From contig VIIQ02000175.1 in NCBI GenBank assembly GCA_007449985.2, forward strand, positions 124,001 through 188,000: DNA of 64,000 nucleotides, given 5' to 3'. This document shows, in pieces, positions 45,081-58,700 of this stretch. The position numbers and the translations under genes are program-made. Under the pieces are notes generated by a model. The model was not told where the DNA came from and ran no database searches. It worked only from the letters and a program-made list of their open reading frames with translations. The DNA comes from Desmodesmus armatus (Eukaryota > Chlorophyta > Chlorophyceae > Sphaeropleales > Scenedesmaceae). The first letter of the stretch is position 1; every line of letters begins with the position of its first letter.

Positions 45081-48000
45081 ATGCAGAGCCCTGGCAATGG
45101 CACCTCCAGTGGCTTGGAGCAGCAGCAGGATGACCGGCCTGTACCAGTTCTCAAGGCCAGCCGCAGTGCTCAGGCACTGGCCCCAAGCACGATCTCTGTC
45201 AGTTGCGAACTTCCAGCAGGGGCCCCCAGCGAGCTGAAGTTCACACTCCCGGTGGACCACGAGCATAAGGCTGTTGAGCTTCGGCTGAGGCACTTTGCCC
45301 GGCCCCACATGCGGGCCTTCCACATCAGCTGGATCTGCCTGTTCCTCACCTTCACGACCACGTTTGCGCCTGCAGCACTCCTGCCAGTCCTGCAGGTGAG
45401 CAGCTGTGTGCTGGCATGGCATGCGTGCTGGCCTTCCTGTCACTTGGGATGCATGACAATCAAGTAGGCCTGGCTAGCAGTCAAGACTGGTTGGGTGCAG
45501 TCAGCAGCCGTGGCAGCAGAGACTGGGGCAGCTGGCACAGTGCCAAAGTCACCATGCACACCCAGTAGCCATGGTGTTGTAGGGAGTGCTGAAGCTGTGC
45601 TGCCTTAGGCACAGGCACAAACAGCTACCACTGCGCCCATGCCTGTAGTGGTCGCCCCATCTTTACCAGTGACTGTCGAGCAGCTGCTCAAACCGCTAGT
45701 CCTGATTATGCTGCCTGTCATGCTGTCTTCTATGCAGGACGCCCTGAACCTCAGCCCGCAAGACATCAGCAACGCCGGTATCGCCTCTGTCTGTGGTACC
45801 ATCTTCTCCCGTGTGGCTATGGGCACCATGGTGGACGCGGTTGGTCCCCGCTACAGCGCTGCTATTGCAATGCTGCTCACGGCACCCCTCATGTTTGGCA
45901 TGGCCCTCATGCAGACAGCAGCGGGGTTCATTGCTCTGCGCATGCTGGTGGGCCTCAACCTGTCGATGTTTGTGGTGGACCAAAAGTGGATGCACGGCAT
46001 GTTCAACAGACAAGTGCTGGGCAGGGCCACAGCACTGTCAGCAGGTGGGTTTTGAAAGTTTGAATATGTTACGTGTTGATTTGTATTTGACACGCCTCAT
46101 ACATCGCAGTGGAGGGGGTGCACTGCTTTGCTTATGCTTGCTGCGTGGCTGCGTTGCTGTCCCGGTTGGACCTGGCTTGGATTCAGGTCCAGATGTTGTG
46201 TTGCACCAGGGAGGGGTTTTGCAATACATGAGCTACTAGCTGCACACAGCTTTGGGCCCCTGCTGTACTTTCCTGCTTCCTGTGCTGTGGTCAACTGCAC
46301 ATCGCTGTGGGGCACAAGCACCGACCAGAGATAGCCTTTGCTGTGCTGACATGCTGTTGTTGACTGCGTGTCGTGGCTGTAGGTTGGGGTAACACCGGGT
46401 TTGGTGTGACCTTGCTGTTGATGCCGCTGCTGTACAAGTGCTTCACGTTCTTCTGGGGTCCCCAAGTGGCGTGGCGTGCAGCTTTCTTCGTACCGGCTGG
46501 GCTGCAGCTGCTCGTTGGGATGCTAATCTTGCCCCTGACAGACGACACACCGGAAGGACGGCTGCCTCATATGGCCAGGTGCAGTTGGTGGCTACTGACT
46601 GATGCTGGCGCACATGTTTGCGACGTTCCTGCTGGGCGCATGCTTGCTAGGCGCTCACAGCCGCTATAGGTAGTGCTTGCATCGTGTGGAATCTTGATGT
46701 GTTGATTTTCTCATAGGCTGCCTTGCGGCTGCACAGTGAGGGCTGTGTGCTGCTGCTGCTTGCGTGACAGAGTCTCTGACTATACGTGGCTGTGCTGTGC
46801 TGTGTCCTGCTGCCTGTGCACCTCCTGGCCCCAGGGGCTGGTGTCGACCGAGCTCCTCCTCCCGCTGCTGCAGCAGCCTGGCAGGGTGGCAGGCGGCCCT
46901 GCTGAACCCCCGGCTGTACCTCCTGGCGGGTGCGTACGCAGCCTGCTTTGGAATGGAGCTGGTGGTGGCCAACATTGTGTCGCTGTACCTCTTCAACCAG
47001 TTTGGACTGTCACTCACGGTGGCGGGACTGCTGGGTGAGTGGTGGTGGTGGTGGGCTGGCGGGTGGCTGGCTGGGTGGGTGGGCGGGAGGGCAGACGGGC
47101 CTGTTCAACCAGTTTGGACTGTCACTCACGGTGGCTGGGCTGCTGGGTGAGTGATGGGTGGGTAGGCTGGCAGCTGGGCGGGCGGGCGGGTGGCTGGTGG
47201 GTGGATTGAATCGGGCTGGGCAATATTTGCAAGCATCCCCCGCTAGCAAACTGTGCTAAACTTGACCATCATCGATGATGGCCCATCAACTCCACGGTGG
47301 AGTCAAGCACAGGTTGCTAGCGGGGGATGCTTGTGAATGTCGAGGGCCTGAGGTCATGTGGTGGTGCCTGAAAGTGCTGTCATCACGCACGCACGCTCAC
47401 CCACACCCCAAGCACTGCTGTGTCATGCTATGTCATGCTGTGTGATGCTGTGTCCCGCCTGCAGGTGGTCTTTTGGGTCTGATGAACATCGTCAGCAGGT
47501 ACATGGGTGGTGCAGCAAGCGACAAAGCTGCCAGCAGCCGCGGCATGCGCGGACGCATGTGGGTGATGTTCATCCTGCTGCTGCTGCAAGGCGTAATGTG
47601 CCTGCTGGTTGGCATAAGTCACGACTCTCTGGGGGCGACGGTGAGGGGCTGCGTGCTGGACCTAAAGCCACAGCATCTTTTTGCGGTTTGGTCCATGCGT
47701 CGTTCGTGTGTTTGCATTTTGTTATGATGTTGCTTGCATAGCTTTTGTGAGTGTAGCTATAGTAAACAGGAATGCTCTGCCAAGCTAATTGCAAGGCGGG
47801 CACCTTGTCGGCCTTCTTGTCGTCAATGGAGGACACAGGTATCCGACAGCTCACTGACCGTCTGCCGTGGCTGTGTTGCTTGTGTGCAGTTGGCTATGCT
47901 GTTCCCGTCCTGCTTCTTCGGCCAGATGGCGTGTGGAGCTGTGTTTGGCATTGTGCCGTTCCTCAGCCACAGGCGCACTGGGCTCACCATTGGGATGGTG

Positions 48001-49232
48001 GCAGCTGGCGGGAATGTGGGGGCTGCGGTCATGCAGGTGCGATCGCCTGTGAGGCTCAGCACAGCGTGGCAGTAGCATGCACAATGCTTTCTGCAAGATT
48101 CACTCCTTTATACTTACAGCACACTCCCTTGTACCACTGGCCTGATCAGCAACCGGCAGCACCAGCACAGCAGTCCTTGTTAGCAGGGCTGTGTGGGAAC
48201 GGAGTCATTGCAAAAGGCACATCAAAAGGCACATCTGCCGGTTGCTGCAGGACCCCCCGTGCTGGCACCATCCTGTACTGCGCCTCATACAGTGCTCCTT
48301 TCACTGATGCTGTATGAATCTCCTATGCTTCAGTAAGGTTGCTGGTGTTGCTGTCGAGAGCTCCAGCATCAAACACCAAGACTGCACCTGCTGCTGCTGT
48401 TGTTGTGCAGGCCCTGTTCTTTGGAGTGGTGGACCTCACGCCGTATGAGGGCTTCTACTGGATGGGGGCTGCAGTCACATGCCTGGGCGCCCTCAGCTGC
48501 CTGCTGCTGTACTGGCCCATGTGAGTGATGACTCATGCGCGCCAAAACCTTTTTATGACTGTTCAGCTGCCGCCCTTCCTGCCCTGCGGTTTCGAACATG
48601 CCATGGTCTACGCAGCAAGCAAGCAGTGATACAAGCTGCAGGTTCCGTTTTCTCACATGTCCCCTGTTGCTGTGTATATGGTGTGCCCTTGCTGCTACTG
48701 CAGGTGGGGTGGCATCTGCTGCGGGCCTGACCCCTCTGTCACTGAGGAGCGTTTCTACCTTTCAGAGTACTCCACAGCAGAACGGGCAGCAGGCGTGCAC
48801 CTGGCCGTGCTGGCCTTCGCCCACGAAGCGCACAGGGAGCGGGACCCCATCGGCGCCCGGGGTTGCCGGCTGGGCTGCAGTGGCATACTGCCTCGCGTGC
48901 AGCTGCCCTACACCCTAACCTGCTGCTGCCAACAGGAGTGCAACGGCAGCACACCCAGCGCGGCCGACCGTACCGCGTCAGCACCGCCGCCCCTGCCGCC
49001 GCCGCCACCAGCGCAAGCCGCACGCGAGCAGCAGCAGCAGGGGCAGGGACAGGGTAAGGAGTCTGGCCCAACAGCAGCAGCGCATCCTTCCGGTGTGCAG
49101 CTTGTGCCAATCGATGCGGCTTGCAGCGTCGCAGGCAGCAGCAGCACAGGCAGGGATAGCGGCAGCGGTCGGGGCGATAGGCTTCCTGCACACCCGCACC
49201 TACCACCAGCACCAGAGGGTGGCATGTGCTGA
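45081..49232 (+). CDS. NRT2: NRT2-type high-affinity nitrate transporter
   Basis: Eight exons: 45081-45395, 45738-46044, 46383-46578, 46835-47034, 47465-47640, 47890-48036, 48411-48520 and 48704-49232, totalling 659 residues with all junctions in phase. The protein is a 12-helix major-facilitator carrier of the NNP family, expected in the plasma membrane. ARPHMRAFHISW precedes helix 1. NAGIASVCGTIFSR and DAVGPRYSA form the early helices and loop. The two nitrate signatures are GWGNTGFGV (~208) and AAGGNVGAAVMQ (~435). FGIVPFLSHRRTG lies between helices. FYLSEYSTAERAAGVH is the conserved C-terminal segment. The remaining ~120 residues are Pro/Ala/Gly/Gln-rich and exceed the usual length, so an alternative earlier stop is possible. 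Algal NRT2 often works with NAR2, which is not in this window. The exon 4 splice donor is duplicated downstream, and a hairpin lies in the same intron. Confidence 0.92.
47000..47155. repeat. Duplicated end of NRT2 exon 4 with its splice donor
   Basis: 47001-47043 (ttcaaccagtttggactgtc through ctgctgggtgagt) is repeated with few changes at 47104-47153, including the GTGAGT donor. It is separated by a GTGG/GGCG-rich spacer. Confidence 0.85.
47230..47332. repeat. Intronic hairpin / MITE-like inverted repeat
   Basis: Arms 47230-47265 and 47300-47332 are inverted copies around caagcatcccccgctagcaa. The loop contains the perfect palindrome ccatcatcgatgatgg (47267-47282). It lies in NRT2 intron 4. 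Confidence 0.85.
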
Positions 49233-50675
49233 TGCTGCTGCTAGCCTCCTACGTTCTGCGACCCAGCAGTGCACTTTTTGCAACCCAACACGGGTCAGGC
49301 TGACAGTGGCGTCAGCTTGCCCAGCAGCCGAATTTGGTCAGGCAGACATTGAAGATTGGTCTGTTCACCAGCAACAAGAATACGTTGGCAGACTCAATCA
49401 GGAGCTACGTTATTCTACTATTGCCAGCAAACAAAGTGTGCGGCTGAGCACTTTTTGCAGGGGCTCTTTGTGAGGTATCCACTATCCACTGTTGTGAGGT
49501 ATTATCCACTTGTCAGTAGGGGATCTGCACTGGCTAGGTCATGGAACACCACAAGCGCATGACTGAGCCAGACCGTGAACCGTTGGTTCACTTGTGTGTG
49601 TTATGGTTGCTGTTGCTGTGGCTCCCGTGCCGGCACTCAGCTTCGTATGTGTTTATGGTGGCCAGTCGATTTAGCACTGAGGTACCCTTTTGATTGGGCC
49701 TGGGGAACGGGTGCGCAGGATTCAGGTGGCAGCAGCGGTGTCTGTGTTCCCACTGGTGTGCAGATGCGCATGCACAACACACATCATGTGTTCAGCACAC
49801 ATATTTGTTTGTGTGCGCTTCACATGGGGTTGGTTTGAGAGGTGTGCCTGACCTCAGTACAACATGCGTCGGTTGCTTGGGATGCGCGTAATGTGTGCCG
49901 ACTGTGTATGAGAAGGGCTGTGTGTTTGCTGATGACTGGCAGGTGCTCCAGCGTGGGTGAGGTGCATCAGAGGGGTACTGCTACGACCTTTTGCGCTCAT
50001 AAGCTGCAAGAGGGCCAGTGCCCTCCTCCTTAGCATGCCATCTGAATAGCCTGTCGGCCGCTGAGTGTTCACCGCCTTGAGTTGCACCTTGAGGGTGTGT
50101 TGGACAAGGGAGGGCTTGGGCAGGTTGCTCGGACCTTTCACTGTTGGCGCAGGCAGCGGCAGCAACGGCTGCACAGTTGCCTGTATCGGGATCCAGTCAC
50201 AAGCCAACTGGGTTGGCCCAGTCCCTGGTACGGCAGTAGTGGGAGTGTGCAGGGCTGACGTTGTGCTGTTGTTGTGTTGGAGAAACCTGCACTGTCAGTA
50301 CTTGAGATACTGCGTACTTAGCATAGCAGTGTTACAGCAGAACGTATCTGTGCAGCTGGGATTTTTTCAGTGTATACAGCCTGGCATGCCGTGTGATTTG
50401 TTGCAAACATTCCTGCACCTCTCCCCCGTCTGCCAGGCAGTGCCAGCACCTGTTGCACTTGGGCAGCTAGCAAGTGGTTGCACCCACCTATTTGGTATTG
50501 TGTGGAGTGTGCTGTGTGCCGCACAGCCACCCAACGTAGGCTTCTTTTGGTAGCATTGGGCAGGCACATCTGCAGTGTTGGGCAGGCACGACCACGAGCT
50601 GCTGTCAATCACCTACTGGCGTGTTGTGCGAGCAGGCATTGTTGTGTCAACCTTCATGTGCACAGTGCTTTGCAG
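49233..50675. other. GT-rich region downstream of NRT2
   Basis: Strongly GT-rich on +, consistent with + transcription. Several possible exon borders occur (acceptors near 49764, 50151 and 50439), but no phase-consistent set could be assembled. Confidence 0.4.
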
Positions 50676-50881
50676 CTGTTATACCTGCAGACGGTTATGG
50701 GGCACAGCCTTGACGCCTCTGTGTGCAAGGCGCTGAGAGGGGTCCAGCTGCAGCTGGTTGGAGAAGATACTGTGTTGTGAGTACGCAAACAAGCACTGTG
50801 TTGAAGCGAGCACTGCAATCAGGATGGCTTGCCCATGGGCATCCGCTACAGCGTTGTGTGCACAGGTGTGATGTCCCGTAA
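50676..50881 (+). CDS. Probable last two exons of an unidentified gene
   Basis: Exon 50676-50776 lies between a tttgcag acceptor and a GTGAGT donor and encodes LLYLQTVMGHSLDASVCKAL and GVQLQLVGEDTVL. It joins in phase to 50866-50881 (CDVP then TAA). The frame, splice sites and local + strand GT bias agree, but no family is recognised. Upstream exons, presumably between NRT2 and here, could not be placed. Confidence 0.35.
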
Positions 50882-51055
50882 GGCCTTACAAGTGGCCTGG
50901 TTATGTCTCGTGCGCCTGCGCGTGGCCGGCTTGCTGGGTTGGTCCTGGGGTGTGCTCTGGTGCGGTGTTCAGTTGGGGTGAGATCAGCTGCATCACTTAG
51001 TTGGTGACCAGTGTTGCCTTGCCAGCCACTCAGTGTGTGGCATGGAGTACATGTT

Positions 51056-51217
51056 TTTTGTGGGTGCGGAGGGTTTTTGTGGGTGCAGAGGGGGTTTTGT
51101 GGGTGCAGAGGGTTCTTTTGTGTGGAGGGAGTTTGCGGGTGCGGATGGGTTTGCGGGTGCGGATGGGTTTGCGGGTGCGGATGGGTTTGCGGGTGCGGAT
51201 GGGTTTGCGGGTGCGGA
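51056..51217. repeat. 18-base minisatellite
   Basis: About five perfect copies of tttgcgggtgcggatggg (51134-51216), preceded by degenerate tttttgtgggtgcggaggg-like units from about 51056. Confidence 0.9.
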
Positions 51218-54200
51218 GGTCATAGAGACGGGGTCACATGGTTGCGCCCCATGTAATGGAGCTTATGTGCTGGACTGCGGCGATACCATTCCATACGATG
51301 AGTTTGTCATAGTCACTGTCCAATCGCCCTGCTTGTTCAGCATATATGCTATATAGCGCGTGCACTGCCTAGCACTCAAGAAATCGCGTTGGGGTGATTT
51401 CTTTGTGCCGGACACGCACACGCTCTGAAATGTGTTGGCAGTACAGATGCTATGTCAAGGGCCCCAGCCCTGTTGCTGGCTGGCTGCATCTTGGCGGCTC
51501 AAATAGTGACATGCTCTGTCAGCACCACCATTGCACAGGCCAAGCCCTTGTATGGGCTGCGTGTTTTTGACTGACACATGGTGGCGAGTTGCGATATATA
51601 AGGCAGGGTTGCAGTACTACGTGGGCTTTGTTTTTTTGTAGCCAACATCTCAGATGTTACCTCTGTTACATCTGTGGGCTTTGGTTTGTGTAGCTAACAC
51701 CCCAGTTGTTACATCCGTCACATCTGTTACTACATCTGTTGTTGTAGTCTTGCTGGCACGCCTGCCAGTAAGAGAGGCTGGGTGTCAGTGGAGTGCTGGC
51801 CAATGCGGTTGATTGAAGCACACCGTCATGTGGCGGACAAGTTCTGTTGCAAGACCTGTCATGTGGCAGTGCCAGCCAACCCCTTCAGTAAGTTCGGCAC
51901 CAAGGCTGTAACTATCTCGACAGGGCTGCAGTTTGTGGCAGCAGGCACAGCTGACATCCTTGACATGATGTCAACATCAAACAGTTACAGAACAAGTACA
52001 TCAATCCTCAAAAGGCATGCATCAGCCACAGCACAGCTGGAGGCACTCACCCCCACAACATGAAATTCATTTCGATACCAGCATGCTGCACCCAGAAACT
52101 GAGCGGTGACCATGACACAACGAAACCACCATGCCTTCCACGTAGCGTCAACTCCAGCATGACTGTCATCGATGTGCCCTGTGCTTGTTACATCAGGCTG
52201 AGCACATGTCATGTGCAGAAGCAAGGCAGAGTCCGTGGAGCTTCAATCATCCACACATTTCCCATGTGCAGATCAAGAACTTCCAACACTGCCCCTCCAC
52301 CAGAGCCCACTTGCCAGTATTGCCTATAGCTGAGCTTCCTGGACAACAGAGAAGAGGAGTGCAGTGCACTTCCAGAGGCCAGCACGCAAACAAAACAGTC
52401 ACCAACCCAATCTGGTTGCCTTGGCATGCGCCCAAGCCCACAGATACGCCCCAGCATTGAGTTTACAGCCTGCACAAGCAACTGATGTGTGGCGTGAGCG
52501 TATGCTACACCACCTGGGCTCTTCGCTCATCACCCTTCCAGCACAACACTTTGGCTTGAAAGATACCAATCCCACAGCGATACAGCTCTGCATGGCCATC
52601 CCACATGGCCAGGCCGTTGGCAGGGCCTGCATGCAACCACAGGAATCCCGCATGTGCAGACCCATCTCTGCGCTACTCTGCAAACCCAACTATGCCCGGC
52701 TGCTGCATAGCACACAGGCTGCAACATGCTGCAGGCCTGCAGCAGTCCAAAACATCCCAAGAATGCCCCAGTCTCTCACTCGTGCATGGCATAGGTGTGA
52801 CAGCAGCACGGACCTGTGAAAAGCAGATCAGGTGCCGTCCACAGCCGCATGCGCACACTGTACGCACAAGCACACACCCAGTGAGGGAGGATGCCATCAC
52901 ACACAACCACCCATACTTCACAAACCCATCAACCAGTGGGTTCAGCCATTGCAACGACCTTCTGAAAGGCACACCAGGCCGCATTGCAGGCTGCACAACT
53001 TGCCAAGGCCACCAACAACTGGTGCAACATGAGGCAACCAACCTGGAACTCCAACCATTGGGTCATGCAGGCCTTGCCGCTCCCACAAGCCACCATGGTG
53101 CGACAAACCGCACGACACTCCACAATGCTATGTATCAGCTCAATCAATGAATGGCTGCTCATCACCCAACCACGGGCCTCCATGCAACCTCAGATGCGAC
53201 CCTCCGCCCATGGTCGACATCTGCAAACCCATTGACAGATGTTCACAGCCCAACTTCCATGCTGCTTTGCAAGCCCAGTCATGCAGATGGACCACACCCG
53301 GCCAGCTCACAACAGTCCGTAGCATCCCACCCAACCTATAACAGTCTGTAGCATCCCACACAACCACTGTTGTGCAGCAAACAGTTATGACACAGCAACA
53401 CGACAGCAAGCCATACCCCCTGCCATGACACTGTAAGGGCAGGTTGAACGCCGTCCGAAGCTGCATGCGCGCACCGAAACAACAGATTGGCATCAGCAAG
53501 TGGAGAGGCAAGACAGCAGCACCCAAACAGCCCATTGACAGACGGTAAGCCATTGCCTTGGCAGCCGTTCTTCTGGCTATAACCTCACAGCCCATGTCAG
53601 CCGCACAAGCATGCCACAGCACTTGCGCATGAGCTGTGACAGGAACAAGACCAGATAACGTCTTGTCACCCCACCAGCACAGGCATTTCGGGTACCGACG
53701 GCATTTCCAACACTTGGGATCGACTCTCTCAGCTGCCGCTACACTTTGAGCTGCTGCTGTGACCAGGGTTGGGGTCACCTTCCTCTGTAATGCATAAACT
53801 GCACATATGCAGTTACATAAGGCAAGTGCACATCCACGGCTGCTCCTGCCTGCCTGGCCTGGAAGAAACCTGGAGACCGCTCACACCTGCAGCACGCACC
53901 CCTGCCTACCCCTGGGGGGTACACACAGCCCATGCTACCAACCATAAACTACCGGCCCCCATCAACTAATGAAGAAGCCTGCACCCAGGCTGCAATGGGG
54001 ACCACCTGTCAAAACTTTGCAGGCCTGTTTCGAGAGGCACTGCACTGTCTGCATGTCATTTGGTACTTGTGACCACCAATCAGCTGACCACCAACACCAG
54101 CACGCGCAAGCAGGTGATGAGGGTCACAGCTCAGTCTTACTCAGTGTGATGCAACGTTGTACTACAAATGTGATAGTATGACAGCCAGTGCCAGGCACTG

Positions 54201-55730
54201 ACGTTACTGCCGGTGCAGTGTACTAAGCTAACACAAAAGCCAGCAGTTGTGCTAGCTGTCTGGCAAGGCAAGCAAGGCACAGCCTGAGGTGCTGGTGCAC
54301 CCTAGGCTATGAGCGAGCACTACATGCCGCAGCAAGCTTTGCCAGCACACGCAAAAAAAGCAAAACGCAGAATCGCCAAGTGATCTTGCATGCCGTGCTG
54401 TTAAGATGTCCTTCGCCCCTGCTGCAAGGAGACAGCAGGCGGCGGAGCAGCAGCGCCGGCACCTGCTGAACTTCACAAAGACGTGTGACAACAGTCCCAG
54501 ATGCAGGAGGCGCCCTCACAGATGTTGAGGCTATGCGCCGCAATCATTTGAGAGGATCTCAAAGCAGCACTGACCCCAGCAGCCATCAGAAATGCATGCC
54601 GTTGCCAACAACCAACATACCACAGGACTAAAGGTTGCAATGGCAGCCTCTGATGCTCAAACTCAGTCCACCTGCTGTGCCATCAACACCAAGAACACTG
54701 TAATTTTGAGCAGTATTTGAGCTCAAGCATGTATGGTAGTCCAATCATGTCTGCAGCATCTCCTGCTTAGGCCAACTGCGCAGCTGCCCTACACCCTGCA
54801 TCTGCCGTCAAGACCGGCGCACACTGAAACACAAGAAGCATGCACCGCACAGCAGCAAAGCTGACAAAACTACACACACCATGATGCACAGATGGGCTCT
54901 GCACCACACACATGCCGGCAATGCCTTATACATAATCTGCACCTCTGTGACGTTGTCAGTCAGGCTCTGGGGGAAAAAGCACCATTGCACTCAAAAACAG
55001 ACCCCAACAGCGCGGCCCTTTTTCAACCACCAACACAGCACAGCCCAGCTCAGCCCAGCACAGCGCACAACTGTGGATAGCTGCCTCAATGTGGCGGCTG
55101 CTGATGCCCTGGCACAGAGCGTACATGCGCAGTACTTCAACCATGATGACAGTGTGCTGCAACCTGCTGCTGACTGTCTGAGCAACACAACAGCACCAAC
55201 CTTAAACCATGTACAGCAATCCACCATGTCACATGTGATCCACCATGTGGCAAGAGTCCCAAGACCATGCCATGGCAAACTGCAATCAACAAAACCATGC
55301 TTGAGACTGCAACATGGCCTGCAAAATTCACACCAGCTGCAACTGCATGCATCACAACAAGAATATTCAGCCGTCAATCATGACGCTGCAGGCAAGGACA
55401 CTGAAATCCCCTTACGGGAGGCCACGGCCGAGAGCTGCGGCAACTGCTGGCCCCACATGACACCTCCTCAACATGCCATGCATCGTCTTACCCGACCCCT
55501 TCCCACCCCTACCAACAACTGCCACATCGATCGCTGAGTGTGGCGTGCAATCGCAACCTTGGACATCTTTATGTGCAGGCATCAAGCCACACTGTCACAA
55601 CTGTGACATGTTGACCCCCACATGACACATCCTGACCCACAAGATTCTCCCTCTCCCCTCACTAACAGCATACCACTCTCCTTATCACACCCAGCCGCCA
55701 GACTATCCGTACCACACCTGCCGGCACACT
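51218..55730. other. Long region without recognised genes; CA-rich from ~51.9 kb
   Basis: Up to about 51.8 kb the + strand is GT-rich, with a TATA-like gatatataagg at about 51593. From ~51.9 to 55.7 kb it is CA-rich, as in other DNA downstream of minus-strand genes. It probably includes the 3' untranslated part and downstream flank of the F-box/LRR gene. Open frames up to 218 codons (54881-55537) show no family features or exon borders. Confidence 0.45.
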
Positions 55731-58700
55731 TCAAGGGCATATGTCGAGGGTGGGGTGCCAGGTCCAAGGCTGTGCTGGCGCCCCCCACCACTGCCTGTCC
55801 TCGGCCGAGAAGCACTTGAACCACTGGCATCCATGGTGCACCCCAAAGTTGCGGTTGACGTTCATGATGTGGGTGTGTGGCAGCGCCAGCTGCATGGTGG
55901 CCAGCAGGGTCTTGTTGGTGTGGTGCAGGTGCAGCAGCGGCAACACCAGGGTCCTCAGCCGGACCAGCTGGGTCAGACCCTTCACGCCACGCAGCTCCGT
56001 GTTGGAGCGGCCATCTAGCAGCAGGTGCCTGCAAACAGGGCAGAAAACTGATGCTGTTACGCGGGTGTTATGCCATGGTCTCCTGGCCGATCAGAACTCA
56101 TCTGCCCCATCAGTGAAACAAGACTGCGACACATAATGAGTGCGCTTGCAAACTGTTGCTGGCGGCTCGGCGCCTGCAGGCGGCAGTGGTGGACTGCACC
56201 CCGCTGTATCCTAGCGCCCAGCCAATGCGCAGCTACACGTACGTACTCCATGTGCCTGGCCCGCAGCAGCCACATGCCAGCTCCTGCCAAAGCATTTTCA
56301 ACCGCACAGCTAGGCCTGGCGCATTGTGAAACGTCCGAACTAACACATGGCTCTTGAAAGGCTCAGCACCACTTGCAACTTGCATGAACAACAAACTGAA
56401 ACAGTAGTAACCCCACCTCAGGTTCCCAGAGTCTGCCAGCACGCCCACATCCGTGCAGGGCTCCACAGTCACCCCCAGGGATGTGAGGTAGGACAGGCCA
56501 GCGAGTGCTGCCATGCTGCTGCTGCCCACACCCCCCAGTGCATCCTCCTTGATCACCAGTGTGTGCAGCAGTGGGGTGAAGCGGGGGATGGACCAGCAGA
56601 CTGCGGTGCACACCTGGCAGTACATTAGCCGCAGGTGCCTGCAGCAGGTGGTGCAGCAGCAGCCAAGGATGATATTAGAAAGTAGTGAGCGTGTGAGTGA
56701 GAGAGAACGTGAGTGAGTGGTTCAAATGGGGGAGCATGATTTGTATGTGCAGGTCGATAAGGCTAGGCTTGCCAGGCACCTAGCAGTTTGTGTTGAAACA
56801 ACTTCCTTGCATGCGCCACCAGCACAGCACTGCCACAGCTCCCACTGTCCTGCAGTACTCATCTCTGCTTGTTGGGGATAACAGGGGGGGGGGGCAGATT
56901 GCAGAGCTATTGGCTGGCTACAAAAACAAATATCTGCAGTACCCACCTCAGCAAGGGTGTGGCAGTACCCAGGGCCTTGATGTTGTCAGGGGTTATGCCC
57001 CAAAACCCTGACAGTGACAGGCTCTCCAAGCTGCCCGGCAGCATGTGCCACGGTAGTGCCGCCACTGCTGCAAAGATGGCATTGCTGCCGCTGCTGTAGG
57101 CCAGTGCAGCTGACTGCTGCTGCTCGGCCAAGGCGGCAAGCCCTGGTAGGGGCTGGGCTGCATCGGGCAGGCCGCTGCGAGAATCTGTTGACAGATCAGT
57201 AGGTTCCGCGGCAGCAGTAGCAGCGGTACAGATTTGTCAGCCAGTGCAGTACGTTGTTTGTGCAGCACAACACTGCAGGATAGTTCAGAGATGATGTATC
57301 TGGTACAATTTTCAACCGCAACACGAACAGCATCACAAACAGGGAACATGCGTCCACGCTGTTGTACAGATACCACATGTGGTGTTTCCCAGCAGCTAGC
57401 TGCTCACCTGCCAAGGTCATGTTGAGGTGTTTCAGCCGCTGCAGCGACCCCAGGCTGACCAGCAGCTGGTACGCAGGGCTCTCCGCCACAGCCTGCACTG
57501 CATCAGAGCCGTCAGCTGCTGCTGCTGGCAGGCGTGCTGGTGCTGGCACACTGAGGGAGAGGCTGGTGAGGCCTGTCCATGAGACTGACAGGTGGCCCAG
57601 TGCAAAGGGCGTCATCTGGAGGCCTGCAGGAACACAGCACATCACAGCACACACAGTCAGCACAAGAGCGCCATGCATGCGCATATGTGATGCATCTTAC
57701 TTCAGGACAGAAGCTTCAGCAGCAACATGAATGTTGAAGTGTGAGCTGATGGATGCACAGATAGCCTCTTACCGCAAGGCAGGTGCTGTTGCAGGTGCAG
57801 TTCAAACTTTGACAGCTGGGACAGCGGCGACAGCCTCGTCAGCACGTCTGCATCCAGCACAGACCGGAACACCGGCCCTGCCTGCTGCTGCTGCTGCATT
57901 GCTGCCAGCATTGCTGCCGCCGGCGGCTGCAGCTGCGGCCGCATCCCACTTGCCGTGAACAGCAGCGCAGTAGCTTGCTGGCTGCCGCCGCTGCTGGTGC
58001 TGCTGCTGGTGGTCGTGGAGGTGGGGCTGAGGGTGCTGCTGCTGGTGGTGCTGCTGCTGTCTGAGCTGAGATTCAGTGACGCCAGTGCTGCCGCAAGCAC
58101 TGCTGCAGGGTCTGACGGCCCTAGCTTATGTGTCGACCAAGCCTCCAGTGGGTCCGGCTTGGTAAAGCCCTGATCTGATAAGCCTGAGAGGTCAGGAAGG
58201 CCTGACAGACCCTCAGCAGCTTGGCTGAAGGCAGAAGCAGGGGCCGAGGCTGCCTGCTGCTGGTGCTGCTGCAGCTGCTGCCAAGGAGGTACCCCTCCAG
58301 GCCCAGAGTGCTGCTGCTGCTGTGCTGCTAGCAGGCACGGCCCGGTGATGATCAGTGTCTTCAGGTTTCCCAGCTGCGCAACCCCCTGAATAAACCCATC
58401 TGCCAGCTGCAAGTTGTCAATGTGCAAGGATACCAGACCCGGCCATGCACCCCCAGCACGCAGCATACTGCCAGCCTTACTGCTGCTGCTGCCGGCGGCA
58501 GCAGCGGCGGCGGCTGCGGCGGCTGCATCGCGCGACAGCTGGGTGAGCCAGCTGGGCGGGAGGCCTCTGTAGGGCCGCAGGTGTGCCCCATGCTGCATGA
58601 ACTTCGCTGCCCCGTGCAGCTCGATGTGGGTGACATGGCCCATGCTGCGCAGTGCTGCACAGCTTCCGAGGAATGCCAGATCTGACTGCAGCTTCAGCAC

